From contig CBFIIU010000014.1 in assembly GCA_965662735.1 (NCBI GenBank), forward strand, positions 1-55,494: a DNA stretch of 55,494 nt, read 5' to 3'. This stretch comes from JAYODZ01 sp965662735. Its GTDB lineage: Bacteria; Pseudomonadota; Alphaproteobacteria; RS24. The position numbers and the translations under genes were made by a program. The notes beneath the pieces are model-generated. The model made no database searches, had not been told where the DNA came from, and worked only from the letters and a program-made list of their open reading frames with translations. Positions 1 to 9,032 of this stretch are shown here, piece by piece (within the stretch, counting starts at the first letter, position 1; each line of letters begins with the position of its first letter).

Positions 1-872
1 GTGATCTGACTGGCAGCATAGACGGTATCGCCCGCGAATATGGGGCCAATATGTTTGCCTGCGTTCAACCCAGCCACAGCGAAGGCATTTTCCAGCCCAT
101 TGAAACTGAGCGCACGCGCAATGGAGATGATATGGCCCCCATAAACCAGACGACGCTTAAACCGGGTCTGGGCCTGAAATGCGCCATCAAAGTGCACGCG
201 TGCGGTGTTTTGGTAGAGACGTGTCGCCATCATGTGCTCTGCGTCTTCAATCGTCGTCCCGCCCCCATGGTCGATCACCTGCCCTACTGCGTAATCTTCC
301 CAAAAAGCGTTTCCGCCCGATAAATGAGGGTCGAAGGAATGATAGGCTTGGGGGGGCGGCGTAAGCTGCTCGGGGCTCAAATAAGGGGCGAGATCGGGAA
401 CGTCACTCACCGGGTAGGGTGTCTTGGGGTCACGTTTGCGAACCATCACCCAGCGGCAATAGGATAGGACACAGACATTATCTTGGTTGAGGCCCCGCGT
501 GCGCACATAGACGATGCCACTTTGGCCATCTCGATTTTCACGCATTCCGAGTACTGTCGAGATGGCCCGCAGCGTATCGCCCACATAAACCGGCGCCAGA
601 AACTGCCCCTCGGCATAGCCAAGATTGGCAATCGCATTGACCGAAACATCGGGAACCGATTTACCGAAAATTAAATGAAACACCAGCCAATCATCGAGCG
701 GCGCACTGCGATACCCCAGGGCTTGGGCGAAGGGAACACTCGATTGAGGGGCAAACCGCCCTCCATATAATGCCAGATAAAGGCTCGCATCTCCTGCGCT
801 CACCGTGCGCGGGGTCGCATGGATCAGCTCCTGGCCGATGTCAAAATCCTCAAAAAAACGCCCGGCGGTCAT
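1..872 (-). CDS. mch: Mesaconyl-CoA hydratase (MaoC family), 3' part missing
   Basis: I translated this from the minus strand: 290 residues are open to the left edge, so the C-terminus is cut off. The protein begins MTAGRFFEDFDIGQ and carries HATPRTVSAGDASLY near residue 18, as in Rhodobacter-type mesaconyl-CoA (beta-methylmalyl-CoA) hydratase. The second hot-dog domain shows LVYGGHIISIARA near residue 250, the usual MaoC dehydratase signature region. The family interconverts beta-methylmalyl-CoA and mesaconyl-CoA in the ethylmalonyl-CoA pathway for C2 assimilation. Its ATG overlaps the TGA of the upstream lyase gene (ATGA at 869-872), so the two are probably translationally coupled. Full-length homologues have about 340-350 residues. 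A generic MaoC dehydratase is the alternative. Confidence 0.85.
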   Translation of the reverse strand, partial: MTAGRFFEDFDIGQELIHATPRTVSAGDASLYLALYGGRFAPQSSVPFAQALGYRSAPLDDWLVFHLIFGKSVPDVSVNAIANLGYAEGQFLAPVYVGDTLRAISTVLGMRENRDGQSGIVYVRTRGLNQDNVCVLSYCRWVMVRKRDPKTPYPVSDVPDLAPYLSPEQLTPPPQAYHSFDPHLSGGNAFWEDYAVGQVIDHGGGTTIEDAEHMMATRLYQNTARVHFDGAFQAQTRFKRRLVYGGHIISIARALSFNGLENAFAVAGLNAGKHIGPIFAGDTVYAASQI

Positions 873-1735
873 TGCCGCTCTCGAATGGCTGTGTCCAGTG
901 CGACCAAACGCAAGGCTGTGTCCCGATGCAACAGCTCGGCCATTTGTCCATTCACGCGCAACACGCCTTTGCCCTGATTTTCAGGCGCATTAAACGCATC
1001 GATCACGTCGCGCGCCTGCGCCACAGCCTCAGCGCTTGGAGCGAAGAGGCGGTTAGCCTCAAGCAACTGGCTTGGATGGATGAGTGTCTTCCCGTCAAAG
1101 CCGAAGGCAACGCCTTGCGCACATTCTGCGGCAAATCCCTCGGCATCGTCGATGGCATTATACACCCCGTCCAAAATAGTCAGATCATGCGCGCGCGCCG
1201 CCCAAACCGCCATGGACAAGGCGGAGGTTAAATTTGCCCGGCCGGCCATATGTTCACCGCGCATTTCTTTGACGAGATCATTTGTTCCCATAACCAAGCA
1301 ACTCAGCCCCAAGCCTGCACCAGCAATCTCCATCAGATTAAATAAAGAATGGGGGGTCTCAATCATTGCCCATATCGCGATCTCAGCCGGCAAGGCCTCT
1401 CGAATAGGCACCAAATCAGCGGCGCCATTCACCTTTGGAACTAAGACTGCCGCAGGTTGAAGCCGGGCCGCCATGGCGAGATCATCTACTCCCCACGGGG
1501 TTGTCAGATGGTTAATGCGGATCACGATTTCACGCGGATTATACCCCCCCTGGAGCATCGCCGCGGCAAGATGGTCGCGCCCCTCGTGTTTAGCGTCAGG
1601 GGCCACCGAGTCTTCGAGGTCGAAAATCAGCACATCCGCATCGAGCGTGCGGGCTTTCTCCAAGGCGCGCGGGTTTGCCGCCGGCATATACAAGGCCGAC
1701 CGACGCGGGCGATATATTTCTTTTTTCTCGATCAT
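869..1735 (-). CDS. HpcH/HpaI (CitE-like) CoA-ester lyase or malyl-CoA thioesterase
   Basis: A 288-residue TIM-barrel protein of the citrate lyase beta family. Visible landmarks are RRSALYMPAANPRALEKA at the N-terminus, DVLIFDLEDSVAPDAK near residue 34 (metal-binding region), VIRINHLTTPWG, the MIETPHSLFNL segment with the metal-binding Glu near residue 127, and GFDGKTLIHPSQL near residue 213. The sequence looks closer to the Mcl2/CitE-like branch, which includes (3S)-malyl-CoA thioesterase, than to Mcl1. Coupling to the hydratase gene supports a role in ethylmalonyl-CoA or methylmalyl-CoA metabolism. Whether it cleaves or hydrolyses the CoA ester cannot be decided from the sequence. Confidence 0.8.
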   Translation of the reverse strand: MIEKKEIYRPRRSALYMPAANPRALEKARTLDADVLIFDLEDSVAPDAKHEGRDHLAAAMLQGGYNPREIVIRINHLTTPWGVDDLAMAARLQPAAVLVPKVNGAADLVPIREALPAEIAIWAMIETPHSLFNLMEIAGAGLGLSCLVMGTNDLVKEMRGEHMAGRANLTSALSMAVWAARAHDLTILDGVYNAIDDAEGFAAECAQGVAFGFDGKTLIHPSQLLEANRLFAPSAEAVAQARDVIDAFNAPENQGKGVLRVNGQMAELLHRDTALRLVALDTAIRERQ

Positions 1736-1840
1736 AAATCAAAATCCGTGATAAAGAGCGAGTTTAGCCATATCTGCGAAGGCGACAAGGGGCGCTCTGA
1801 GCTGGTGCTAAAAGCGGCCACCTGATAAAAAGGCACATTG

Positions 1841-2836
1841 ATGAGCGCAGACACTATATTGGCTATATCCAGCGAGGTTCTTGCAGGCGAGGTGGGGCTC
1901 AATGTCATTCGTCCCACATTACGATCTCTGTCCCTCAGCTGCATCGCCTGCCCAACTCTTTTATTAGCGAGCCATCCAGGCGCCTACCCCAGCGCGACCG
2001 CGCCGGCGGGTCAGGCCGTAGCGCCCGAGCAGATTTCGCAAATGGTAGATTGGCTGATCGATGCCGGTGCTCTTTCTGGGATTGGCGGTGTGCTGACCGG
2101 CTATATGCCAAGCCCCGAGCATGTGATGCTTGCAGCAGACATCATCGATCGATTGCGGGGCGTGGCGCCTAACAGCTTGTATTTATGCGATCCGATTTGT
2201 GGGGATCGCGGTCGCCTCTATATTGGCGCCGAAACCGCCCAAGCCATTCGCACCCATTTACTTCCGCGGGCNNNNNNNNNNNNNNNNNNNNNNNNNNNNN
2301 NNNNNNNNNNNNNNNNNNNNNNNNNNNNNNNNNNNNNNNNNNNNNNNNNNNNNNNNNNNNNNNNNNNNNCGATTTGTGGGGATCGCGGTCGCCTCTATAT
2401 TGGCGCCGAAACCGCCCAAGCCATTCGCACCCATTTACTTCCGCGGGCCGACATCACCACACCCAATCTATTTGAATTGGGATGGCTAACCGATAGCGCA
2501 CCCAGCACACAAGAAGAAACCATTGAGGCCGCACGACACTTACCGTGCAAAGAAGTCGTGGTGACCTCGGCACCGGCGCCGGCTGACCATATTGCCACAT
2601 TGCAGATTACGGGAGAGCGCGCAGCCGAGTGCCAGACAGCGTTAGAGCCTGATCACATTCATGGCATGGGAGATGTTTTCGCGGCGCTTTATCTGGGTCT
2701 GCGGCTTCGTCAAGACCCCAACCCCCTCGGGGTCGCCACGGCCACCGCGGCCCAGCTTGCGCACTCAGCACGCGCGGGCCGGATCACCAGTGCGCCGATT
2801 ACCCTTGCCCCCGCCGCTCCGGTTCGTTCTCTATAA
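1841..2836 (+). CDS. pdxY: Pyridoxal kinase, interrupted by an assembly gap
   Basis: A ribokinase-fold kinase of the PdxY/PdxK type that makes pyridoxal 5'-phosphate from pyridoxal and ATP. Evidence is TILAISSEVLAGEVG at the N-terminus, VLTGYMPSPEHV, YLCDPICGDRG, the substrate and nucleotide region ITTPNLFELGWLT, and HGMGDVFAALYLG, which corresponds to the GTGD anion-hole and catalytic Asp region of the family. I start at the ATG at 1841; a TTG lies directly before it. A 98-N gap (2272-2369) sits between two copies of the same 79 nt. Removing the gap and one copy leaves about 272 residues, close to the usual 280-290, so the gene is probably intact. It is divergent from the lyase gene. Confidence 0.85.
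   Translation: MSADTILAISSEVLAGEVGLNVIRPTLRSLSLSCIACPTLLLASHPGAYPSATAPAGQAVAPEQISQMVDWLIDAGALSGIGGVLTGYMPSPEHVMLAADIIDRLRGVAPNSLYLCDPICGDRGRLYIGAETAQAIRTHLLPRXXXXXXXXXXXXXXXXXXXXXXXXXXXXXXXXXXICGDRGRLYIGAETAQAIRTHLLPRADITTPNLFELGWLTDSAPSTQEETIEAARHLPCKEVVVTSAPAPADHIATLQITGERAAECQTALEPDHIHGMGDVFAALYLGLRLRQDPNPLGVATATAAQLAHSARAGRITSAPITLAPAAPVRSL
2193..2448. repeat. 79-nt direct duplication around a 98-N gap (assembly artefact)
   Basis: Positions 2193-2271 and 2370-2448 are identical and are separated by N at 2272-2369. The offset is 177 bp, the same as at two other gaps in this window. The second copy is where two contigs overlap, not a real repeat. Confidence 0.9.
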
Positions 2837-2870
2837 TCGGTTTTCAGCGGCCAATAGGGCTAATGCAGGG

Positions 2871-3902
2871 CTAATGCGCAACCCGACTGCTGGTCATATG
2901 GCGGGCAATTAATTCTTCGGCAATTTGGACAGCGTTCAGCGCCGCACCTTTGCGCAAATTATCTGAGACAATCCAGATATTCAGACCATGTTCAACGGTC
3001 TTATCGGGGCGAATACGGGATACGAAGGTTGCGTAATCCCCCACACATTCGACGGGTGTGATGTATCCATCATCTTCGCGCTTATCGATGACCAAAACCC
3101 CTGGCGCTTCGCGCAAAATATCGCGCGCCGCCTTATCTGAAAGGGGGCGCTCAAATTCAATATTCACGGCTTCCGAGTGGCCAACAAAAACGGGCACGCG
3201 CGCGCAGGTCGCGGTGACCGAAATATCGGGCGACAAAATTTTATGGGTCTCGTTGACCAGCTTCATTTCTTCTTTGGTATAGCCGTCATCCACAAAATCA
3301 TCGCAATGCGGAATAACATTAAAGGCGATTTGTTTGGTGAACTGCTCCTTTACAATAGGATCATTCACATAAATCGCGCGGGTCTGATTGAACAGCTCAT
3401 CCATAGCCTCTTTGCCACGGCCGGAAACTGACTGATAGGTGGCGATCACCAAACGTTTGATCGTTGCCGCATCATGCAAGGGCTTGAGGGCGACCAGTAA
3501 TTGCGCGGTTGAGCAATTCGGATTGGCAATAATATTCCGCTTGGCATAGCCCGAAATGGCATCTGCATTGACCTCAGGCACAATCAAGGGCACGTCCGGC
3601 TCTAGCCGGTGAAGCGATGAGTTGTCGATCACTACACAACCCGCCGCCGCTGCTTTGGGAGCATATTCTTTCGTCGCCGCTGAGCCGCAGGCAAACAGGG
3701 CAATATCGGCTCCGGAAAAATCATAGTGCTCGAGCGCCGTAATTTTGAGCGTCTTATCGCCAAAGCTGACTTCACGCCCTTGCGAACGCCGAGACGCCAA
3801 CACATCGAGGCGCGAAATCGGAAATTTACGTTCGTCGAGAATATTGAGAATTTCACGCCCGACATTTCCAGTCGCACCTGCGACAGCTACAACATAAGAC
3901 AT
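2871..3902 (-). CDS. asd: Aspartate-semialdehyde dehydrogenase
   Basis: Converts L-aspartyl-4-phosphate to L-aspartate 4-semialdehyde with NADPH, the branch point to lysine/diaminopimelate, threonine and methionine. The protein has about 343 residues. It shows the NADP-binding loop VAVAGATGNVG at the N-terminus, the catalytic cysteine in ANPNCSTAQLL near residue 130, the substrate-binding stretch SVSGRGKEAMDEL, and ARVPVFVGHSEAVNIEF with the catalytic His region. Two ATGs lie in tandem; AGGTG is only 2 nt from the first and 5 nt from the second (3902), so I use the second. It lies 11 nt after leuB and ends a run of amino-acid genes on this strand. Confidence 0.95.
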   Translation of the reverse strand: MSYVVAVAGATGNVGREILNILDERKFPISRLDVLASRRSQGREVSFGDKTLKITALEHYDFSGADIALFACGSAATKEYAPKAAAAGCVVIDNSSLHRLEPDVPLIVPEVNADAISGYAKRNIIANPNCSTAQLLVALKPLHDAATIKRLVIATYQSVSGRGKEAMDELFNQTRAIYVNDPIVKEQFTKQIAFNVIPHCDDFVDDGYTKEEMKLVNETHKILSPDISVTATCARVPVFVGHSEAVNIEFERPLSDKAARDILREAPGVLVIDKREDDGYITPVECVGDYATFVSRIRPDKTVEHGLNIWIVSDNLRKGAALNAVQIAEELIARHMTSSRVAH

Positions 3903-3913
3903 CATATCACCTA

Positions 3914-5014
3914 TTAATGAGATTGCGCGAGCTGCGCCAAAATGGCGTCGCCCATTTCAGTGGTCGATACGCGGGTCATGCCTTCTTGCATAATATCGCC
4001 AGTGCGTACCCCGCCATCCAACACTTGCGCCACCGCCGCTTCCAAGAGATCGGCATCTGCACTCAGATTAAAAGTATAGCGCAGGGCCATCGCGAAAGAC
4101 AAAATAGACGCAATCGGGTTGGCTAAATTCTGGCCTGCAATATCGGGGGCCGAGCCATGCACCGGCTCGTACATTCCTGGCACACAGCCATCGCTGCGCG
4201 CTTCCCCTAAAGAGGCGGATGGCAACATGCCCAAAGAGCCGGTGAGCATGGCTGCAATGTCTGACAATAAATCGCCAAAGAGATTATCGGTGACGATCAC
4301 ATCAAATTGTTTGGGTTGGCGCACCAACTGCATGGCGCAATTATCCGCCAACATGTGGTCTAATTTAATATGAGGGAATTCGGTGGTGACCAGACGCGTT
4401 ACATCTTGCTGCCACAGCAAACCCGTTTCCATCACATTGCGTTTTTCAACCGACATTAACCGGCCATCCCGCTTGCTCGCTAAATCGGCGGCAACGCGGG
4501 CAACGCGCTCGATCTCATAGGTTTCGTAAACTTGGGTATTGACGCCGCGACGCTGACCATTGCCCAGTTCTTCTATGCCCCGCGGCTCACCAAAATAAAC
4601 CCCACCAGTGAGTTCTCGGACAATCATAATATCCAAACCCTCAACCACATCGCGTTTTAAACTCGACGCGTCAGCGAGGGCCGCAAAGCACATTGCCGGC
4701 CGCAAATTAGCAAATAATCCAAGTTCTCGACGTAACCGCAACAGGCCCGCTTCAGGACGCACATCATAGGGCACACCATCCCATTTGGGGCCGCCGACGG
4801 CTCCGAGCAGCACCACATCTGCGGCTTTCGCCTTTTCCATGGCGGCATCTGAAATGGCCTGACCATGCGCGTCATAGGCACAGCCTCCGACCAGATCTTC
4901 GTCGATCTGTGCGTCAAAGCCTCTATTCTCTGCGAACCAGTCAATAACGCGACGGACTTGTCCCATCACCTCAGGGCCAATCCCATCTCCAGCGAGCATT
5001 AGGAGTTTATACAT
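3914..5014 (-). CDS. leuB: 3-isopropylmalate dehydrogenase
   Basis: Oxidatively decarboxylates 3-isopropylmalate with NAD in leucine synthesis. The 366-residue length is normal. Landmarks are MLAGDGIGPEVM at the N-terminus, SVEKRNVMET with the catalytic Lys-containing segment near residue 190, the metal-site region DLLSDIAAMLTGSLGMLPSA, and PVHGSAPDIAGQNLANP near residue 285 for NAD binding. A good ribosome site (AGGGAAG, 5 nt before ATG) supports the start. It lies downstream of leuC-leuD and just before asd; the 111-nt space before it contains a short repeated CGCTCTTAA-like sequence. Confidence 0.96.
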   Translation of the reverse strand: MYKLLMLAGDGIGPEVMGQVRRVIDWFAENRGFDAQIDEDLVGGCAYDAHGQAISDAAMEKAKAADVVLLGAVGGPKWDGVPYDVRPEAGLLRLRRELGLFANLRPAMCFAALADASSLKRDVVEGLDIMIVRELTGGVYFGEPRGIEELGNGQRRGVNTQVYETYEIERVARVAADLASKRDGRLMSVEKRNVMETGLLWQQDVTRLVTTEFPHIKLDHMLADNCAMQLVRQPKQFDVIVTDNLFGDLLSDIAAMLTGSLGMLPSASLGEARSDGCVPGMYEPVHGSAPDIAGQNLANPIASILSFAMALRYTFNLSADADLLEAAVAQVLDGGVRTGDIMQEGMTRVSTTEMGDAILAQLAQSH

Positions 5015-5125
5015 GTTTCTTCCCTATCGTTTGTCAGCGACCTTAAACGGGGTCGGCCCACAGAATTATCAGACCGCGCAACCGCAAATGGTTGCCATTT
5101 GTCTGCTCTTAAAAGCGCCCCGCTC

Positions 5126-5728
5126 TTAAGACCAAGCTTGGGTCTGGCGCTGGGCCTCATAAGCTGAAATTTTATCGACCTTTTGTAAGGTCAGCCCAAT
5201 ATCATCCAAGCCTTCGGTGAGGCAATGTTTGCGGAAAGGGTCGACCTCGAAGCGGTAAACTGTTCCATCAACCGTTGTTACGGTTTGCGCTTCCAGATCA
5301 ACCGTCAACGTGGCCCGCTCCGCATCTTGTGTCATCTCAAGCAAGCCCTCGACATCGGCCTTCGGCAAGACGATCGGTAAGATGCCATTCTTGAAGCAAT
5401 TATTAAAAAAGATATCGGCAAAGCTCGGAGCAATGACACAGCGAATGCCAAAATCGGCGATCGCCCAAGGCGCGTGCTCACGGCTCGATCCGCAGCCAAA
5501 ATTATCTCCAGCCACTATAATTCTCGCATCGCGATAAGGCGGGCGGTTCAGAATAAAATCCGAGACTTCGCTGCCGTCATCCGTGTAGCGCATTTCGTCA
5601 AAAAGATTTTTGCCTAAGCCAGTGCGCGCAATGGTTTTCAAAAACTGTTTTGGAATGATCATATCCGTATCGATATTGATCAAAGGCATCGGCGCGGCAA
5701 TGGCGTTCAAGGTGACAAATTTTTCCAT
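5126..5728 (-). CDS. leuD: 3-isopropylmalate dehydratase small subunit
   Basis: Pairs with LeuC to isomerise 2- to 3-isopropylmalate. The protein has 200 residues, beginning MEKFVTLNAIAAPMP. It carries INIDTDMIIPKQFLKT and the swivel-domain signature DNFGCGSSREHAPWAI near residue 70. The frame stays open for 56 more codons upstream, but those codons lie inside leuC and match no family sequence, so the ATG at 5728, 4 nt after the leuC stop, is the start. The close spacing implies co-translation with leuC. Confidence 0.96.
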   Translation of the reverse strand: MEKFVTLNAIAAPMPLINIDTDMIIPKQFLKTIARTGLGKNLFDEMRYTDDGSEVSDFILNRPPYRDARIIVAGDNFGCGSSREHAPWAIADFGIRCVIAPSFADIFFNNCFKNGILPIVLPKADVEGLLEMTQDAERATLTVDLEAQTVTTVDGTVYRFEVDPFRKHCLTEGLDDIGLTLQKVDKISAYEAQRQTQAWS

Positions 5729-5732
5729 GAGC

Positions 5733-7148
5733 TTATTCTCCGATTTCGCGAATATCGACGAAATGACCCGCAATCGCCGCTGCTGCTGCCATTTGTGGCG
5801 AGACAAGATGGGTCCGCCCCCCGCGGCCTTGACGCCCCTCAAAATTACGATTGGACGTCGAGGCGCAGCGCTCACCAGGTTCAAGCTTGTCATCATTCAT
5901 GGCCAAACACATCGAGCATCCGGGCTCGCGCCAATCAAAACCAGCCGCACGGAAAATTTCATCCAGCCCTTCTGCCTCGGCTTGTTGTTTAACAAGACCA
6001 GAACCAGGAACAACCATGGCACTCACATGGCTCGCGACATGTTTACCTTTCACAAAGCCCGCCGCCGCGCGCAAATCTTCGATACGGCTATTTGTGCATG
6101 ATCCAATAAAGACACGGTCAATCTTAACATCTTGCATCGGCATGTCAGCGGTGAGGCCCATATAATCGAGCGCCCGTTCGGTTGCCCGACGCCGAGCCGG
6201 GTCGGCGATCTGCTCTGGGTTCGGCACGCGACCCGCAATCGACACCACGTCTTGTGGGCTTGTGCCCCAGGTCACGAGAGGTGGCAGATTAGACGCATCA
6301 ATGGTGATCTCGCGATCGAAAACCGCATCAGCATCCGACACTAATGTCTTCCAATAGGCAAGGCTTGCCTCCCAATCCGCCCCGTGCGGCGCCTGCGGGC
6401 GGCCTTTGAGATAGGTAAATGTCTTGTCATCGGGCGCAATCAATCCCGCGCGCGCACCTGCTTCAATCGACATATTGCACAAGGTCATCCGACCTTCCAT
6501 ACTCAGCGCTTCAATGGCTGGCCCCGCATATTCGAGCACGCAGCCCGTGCCCCCTGCTGTGCCAATTTCTCCAATAATTGCCAAAGCAATGTCTTTCGCG
6601 GTCAAGTGTTCCGGGGCTTTGCCCCCCACATTAATGCGGAAATTTTTGGCCTTTTTCTGGATCAGAGTCTGCGTCGCCAACACATGCTCCACCTCGGATG
6701 TGCCAATGCCGTGGGCTAAGGCGCCAAAGGCGCCATGGGTGGAGGTGTGGCTATCGCCACATACAATTGTCAATCCAGGCAGTGTAAAGCCTTGTTCAGG
6801 ACCCGTGACGTGCACAATGCCCTGACGGATATCTTGCATAGCGATATAGGGAACCCCAAATTCAGCGCAATTGGCCTCTAGGGTTTCAATTTGTTTTTTA
6901 CTCTCGGGATTGGTGATAGCCTCAATGCCCCCTGCGCGATTTGTGGTGGGGATATTATGATCCACCACAGCGAGCGTCTTTGACGGCATCCGCACCGAGC
7001 GGCCGGCCATGCGCAGTCCTTCAAACGCTTGCGGGCTTGTTACTTCATGAACGAGATGGCGATCGATATAGACGAGGCAATTGCCGTCCTCTTGTTGATC
7101 GACGACATGCGCGTCCCAAATTTTATCGTAGAGCGTTTTTCCGGTCAT
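5733..7148 (-). CDS. leuC: 3-isopropylmalate dehydratase large subunit
   Basis: Catalytic [4Fe-4S] subunit of isopropylmalate isomerase. It has 471 residues, within the family norm. The three cluster cysteines are in FIGSCTNSRIEDLRAA near residue 350 and in EPGCSMCLAMNDD near residue 412. Other conserved stretches are TIVCGDSHTSTHGAFGA and NRNFEGRQGRGGRTHL. A clear Shine-Dalgarno (AGGAGAAG) precedes the ATG. The gene follows rplS by 68 nt, so the leucine genes may be read through from the ribosomal operon or from their own promoter in that gap. Confidence 0.97.
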   Translation of the reverse strand: MTGKTLYDKIWDAHVVDQQEDGNCLVYIDRHLVHEVTSPQAFEGLRMAGRSVRMPSKTLAVVDHNIPTTNRAGGIEAITNPESKKQIETLEANCAEFGVPYIAMQDIRQGIVHVTGPEQGFTLPGLTIVCGDSHTSTHGAFGALAHGIGTSEVEHVLATQTLIQKKAKNFRINVGGKAPEHLTAKDIALAIIGEIGTAGGTGCVLEYAGPAIEALSMEGRMTLCNMSIEAGARAGLIAPDDKTFTYLKGRPQAPHGADWEASLAYWKTLVSDADAVFDREITIDASNLPPLVTWGTSPQDVVSIAGRVPNPEQIADPARRRATERALDYMGLTADMPMQDVKIDRVFIGSCTNSRIEDLRAAAGFVKGKHVASHVSAMVVPGSGLVKQQAEAEGLDEIFRAAGFDWREPGCSMCLAMNDDKLEPGERCASTSNRNFEGRQGRGGRTHLVSPQMAAAAAIAGHFVDIREIGE

Positions 7149-7216
7149 GGCTTCTCCTGTTCAGGACGGGCGAATACATCGCCCACAAATAAGGGCGCGA
7201 TGCCGCTACACCCAGA

Positions 7217-7630
7217 TCAGGCAGAGGCGTCAGATCCAGTTTGAGAGGCAGCGCTATCAGCTTGTTGTGATATTTTGGCGCGACGTTCGGTAATACGTGC
7301 CGCTTTGCCTGTTAGGCCGCGCAGATAGTATAATTTTGCGCGACGGACGCGCCCACGGCGCACCAATCTAATGCTATCGACGAGCGGGCTGTGGATCGGG
7401 AAAATCCGTTCAACGCCTTCCCCATAGGAAATTTTGCGCACGGTCAAATTTTCGTTCAGCCCCTGTCCTGAGCGACCAATACACACGCCTTCAAAAGCCT
7501 GAACGCGCTCGCGCGACCCTTCCGTCACGCGCACATTGACCTGCACCGTATCTCCCGGAGCAAAGTGATCGACTGTTTTTTCCTTTAATTGCGCGATTTG
7601 TTCGCGCTCCAGCTGCTCAATGATATTCAT
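7217..7630 (-). CDS. rplS: 50S ribosomal protein L19
   Basis: L19 sits at the 30S-50S interface. The family core is complete: MNIIEQLEREQIAQ at the start, FAPGDTVQVNVRVTEGSRER, FEGVCIGRSGQG, and the basic end of the domain with RRGRVRRAKLYYLRGLTGK. A Ser/Ala/Gln tail of about 20 residues follows. I start at the ATG at 7630 because family members begin MNII; an ATG four codons upstream (7642) is possible. Neither has a strong Shine-Dalgarno. The gene is last in the ffh-rpsP-rimM-trmD-rplS ribosomal block. Confidence 0.93.
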   Translation of the reverse strand: MNIIEQLEREQIAQLKEKTVDHFAPGDTVQVNVRVTEGSRERVQAFEGVCIGRSGQGLNENLTVRKISYGEGVERIFPIHSPLVDSIRLVRRGRVRRAKLYYLRGLTGKAARITERRAKISQQADSAASQTGSDASA

Positions 7631-7765
7631 GGCGTAACTCATTATCTGACAGAGGGTATTGACCCTTCTGCCCGGAAAATCCGGAAAATTGCTCGGAAAC
7701 GCGAAGGGCCAAAGGTCCCGCTTGTCACCGCGATGCCGCGGGATAGCACAAAACCAGAGCCCCTG

Positions 7766-8485
7766 TCACCCCTCATCTCGCGTTTTTTCGCTTTTTTTTC
7801 GGTACTCTGCCCATAAATCGGGGCGACGGAATTGGGTCAGCTTTTCAGCCTGCTCCCGCCGCCATCGATCGACGGCACCATGGTCGCCCGAGGTGAGAAT
7901 TGCAGGGATGACCCGCCCCTCCCATTCCGCTGGCCGCGTGAAATGAGGGTATTCGAGCAACCCGTTCTCAAAGCTCTCTTCGTCTGCCGAGGTCGACGCC
8001 CCCATAACCCCAGGTAAAAGCCGAATAACCGCATCTAATATTGCCATCGCGGCAATATCTCCGCCAGAGAGGATATAATCGCCGATCGAAATTTCTTCTC
8101 CCCCCCGCGCATCGATCACACGCTCATCCAATGCTTCAAAGCGTCCGCAAAAGAAAAGAGCCCCTGGGCCATTGGCGAGTTGGTGGGCGCGCTTTTGTGT
8201 GAGGGGTGCGCCGCGGGGCGACATAATCAGGAGAGGTAAATTCGGTTGGCGTCGCCGCGCTTCATCAATCGCGGCCCCACAGACATCCGCCCGCAACACC
8301 ATGCCGGGACCCCCACCTGCTGGCGTGTCATCGACATCAGCATGGCGGCCAACCCCAAAATCGCGCAAGTTTAGGGTTTCGAAGGACCAAATTTCGCGAT
8401 CAAGAGCCCGCCCACTGAGGCTTTGACCGAGCGGTCCTGGAAAGAAATCGGGGTAGAGTGAGATAATTTGTGCATTCCAGCTCAT
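7766..8485 (-). CDS. trmD: tRNA (guanine-37-N1)-methyltransferase
   Basis: Methylates G37 beside the anticodon and prevents +1 frameshifting. The 239-residue protein has the SPOUT trefoil-knot segments: LIMSPRGAPLTQKRA near residue 86, CGRFEALDERVID, and ISIGDYILSGGDIAAMA near residue 132, which binds S-adenosylmethionine. DDTPAGGGPGMVLR near residue 52 is also typical. The start overlaps the rimM stop by 4 nt (8482-8485), the usual coupling in this operon. Confidence 0.96.
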   Translation of the reverse strand: MSWNAQIISLYPDFFPGPLGQSLSGRALDREIWSFETLNLRDFGVGRHADVDDTPAGGGPGMVLRADVCGAAIDEARRRQPNLPLLIMSPRGAPLTQKRAHQLANGPGALFFCGRFEALDERVIDARGGEEISIGDYILSGGDIAAMAILDAVIRLLPGVMGASTSADEESFENGLLEYPHFTRPAEWEGRVIPAILTSGDHGAVDRWRREQAEKLTQFRRPDLWAEYRKKSEKTRDEG

Positions 8486-9030
8486 CGCGCGTCTTCCACC
8501 CCCTCAGCCACCGAAACCGCCTCTTGGTCATCATCAAGATCAGGTGCATCTTGTGGCAAGCAAATTGTAATCTGACGCGCCGCCAAATCTATTTCGGGGA
8601 CATTTTCATGGGTAAATGGCACCATATGGGAGCCAATTTCCAAAATATCACCGGCCCCAAAATCATATATGTGCTGAACCTGGCCTAAAACCGTGCCGTC
8701 GGCCATTACGGCTTGGCAGCCAATCAGATCCGCATGATAAAAATCATCTGCGTCAGCAGGTGGTAATTCGCTCCGCGGCACAAAAATCTCGGTACCGACC
8801 AACGCCTCGGCCTGATTACGATCAAAAATGTCGTGCCAACGCATAATCAAGTGCTGATTGGCCGGACGGCATGCCGCGACCCTTAATGGCTTTCCATCTT
8901 TGCAACACAGCCCCTCATAATCGGCGAGAGCGGTTGGCGGCTCGGTGAAACTTTTGACCTTCACCTCACCGCGCAAACCATGCGCCGCAGTGATGACGCC
9001 GAGTAAGACATGGCCGCTCATTTGGCTCAT
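8482..9030 (-). CDS. rimM: Ribosome maturation factor RimM
   Basis: A 16S processing factor that binds S19 in the 30S head. The protein has 182 residues. The N-terminal domain begins with LLGVITAAHGLRGEVKVKSF, and a PRC-barrel C-terminal half contains YHADLIGCQAVMADGTVLGQ. It lies 2 nt after rpsP and overlaps trmD, which supports the assignment strongly. The last 15 or so residues are acidic (DDDQEAVSVAEGVEDAR). Confidence 0.94.
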   Translation of the reverse strand: MSQMSGHVLLGVITAAHGLRGEVKVKSFTEPPTALADYEGLCCKDGKPLRVAACRPANQHLIMRWHDIFDRNQAEALVGTEIFVPRSELPPADADDFYHADLIGCQAVMADGTVLGQVQHIYDFGAGDILEIGSHMVPFTHENVPEIDLAARQITICLPQDAPDLDDDQEAVSVAEGVEDAR

Positions 9031-9032
9031 GC

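Noticed and set aside
2193..2448. Protein-level duplication in pyridoxal kinase
   Set aside because: Exact copies flank an N run at the same offset as two other gaps; an assembly artefact explains it.
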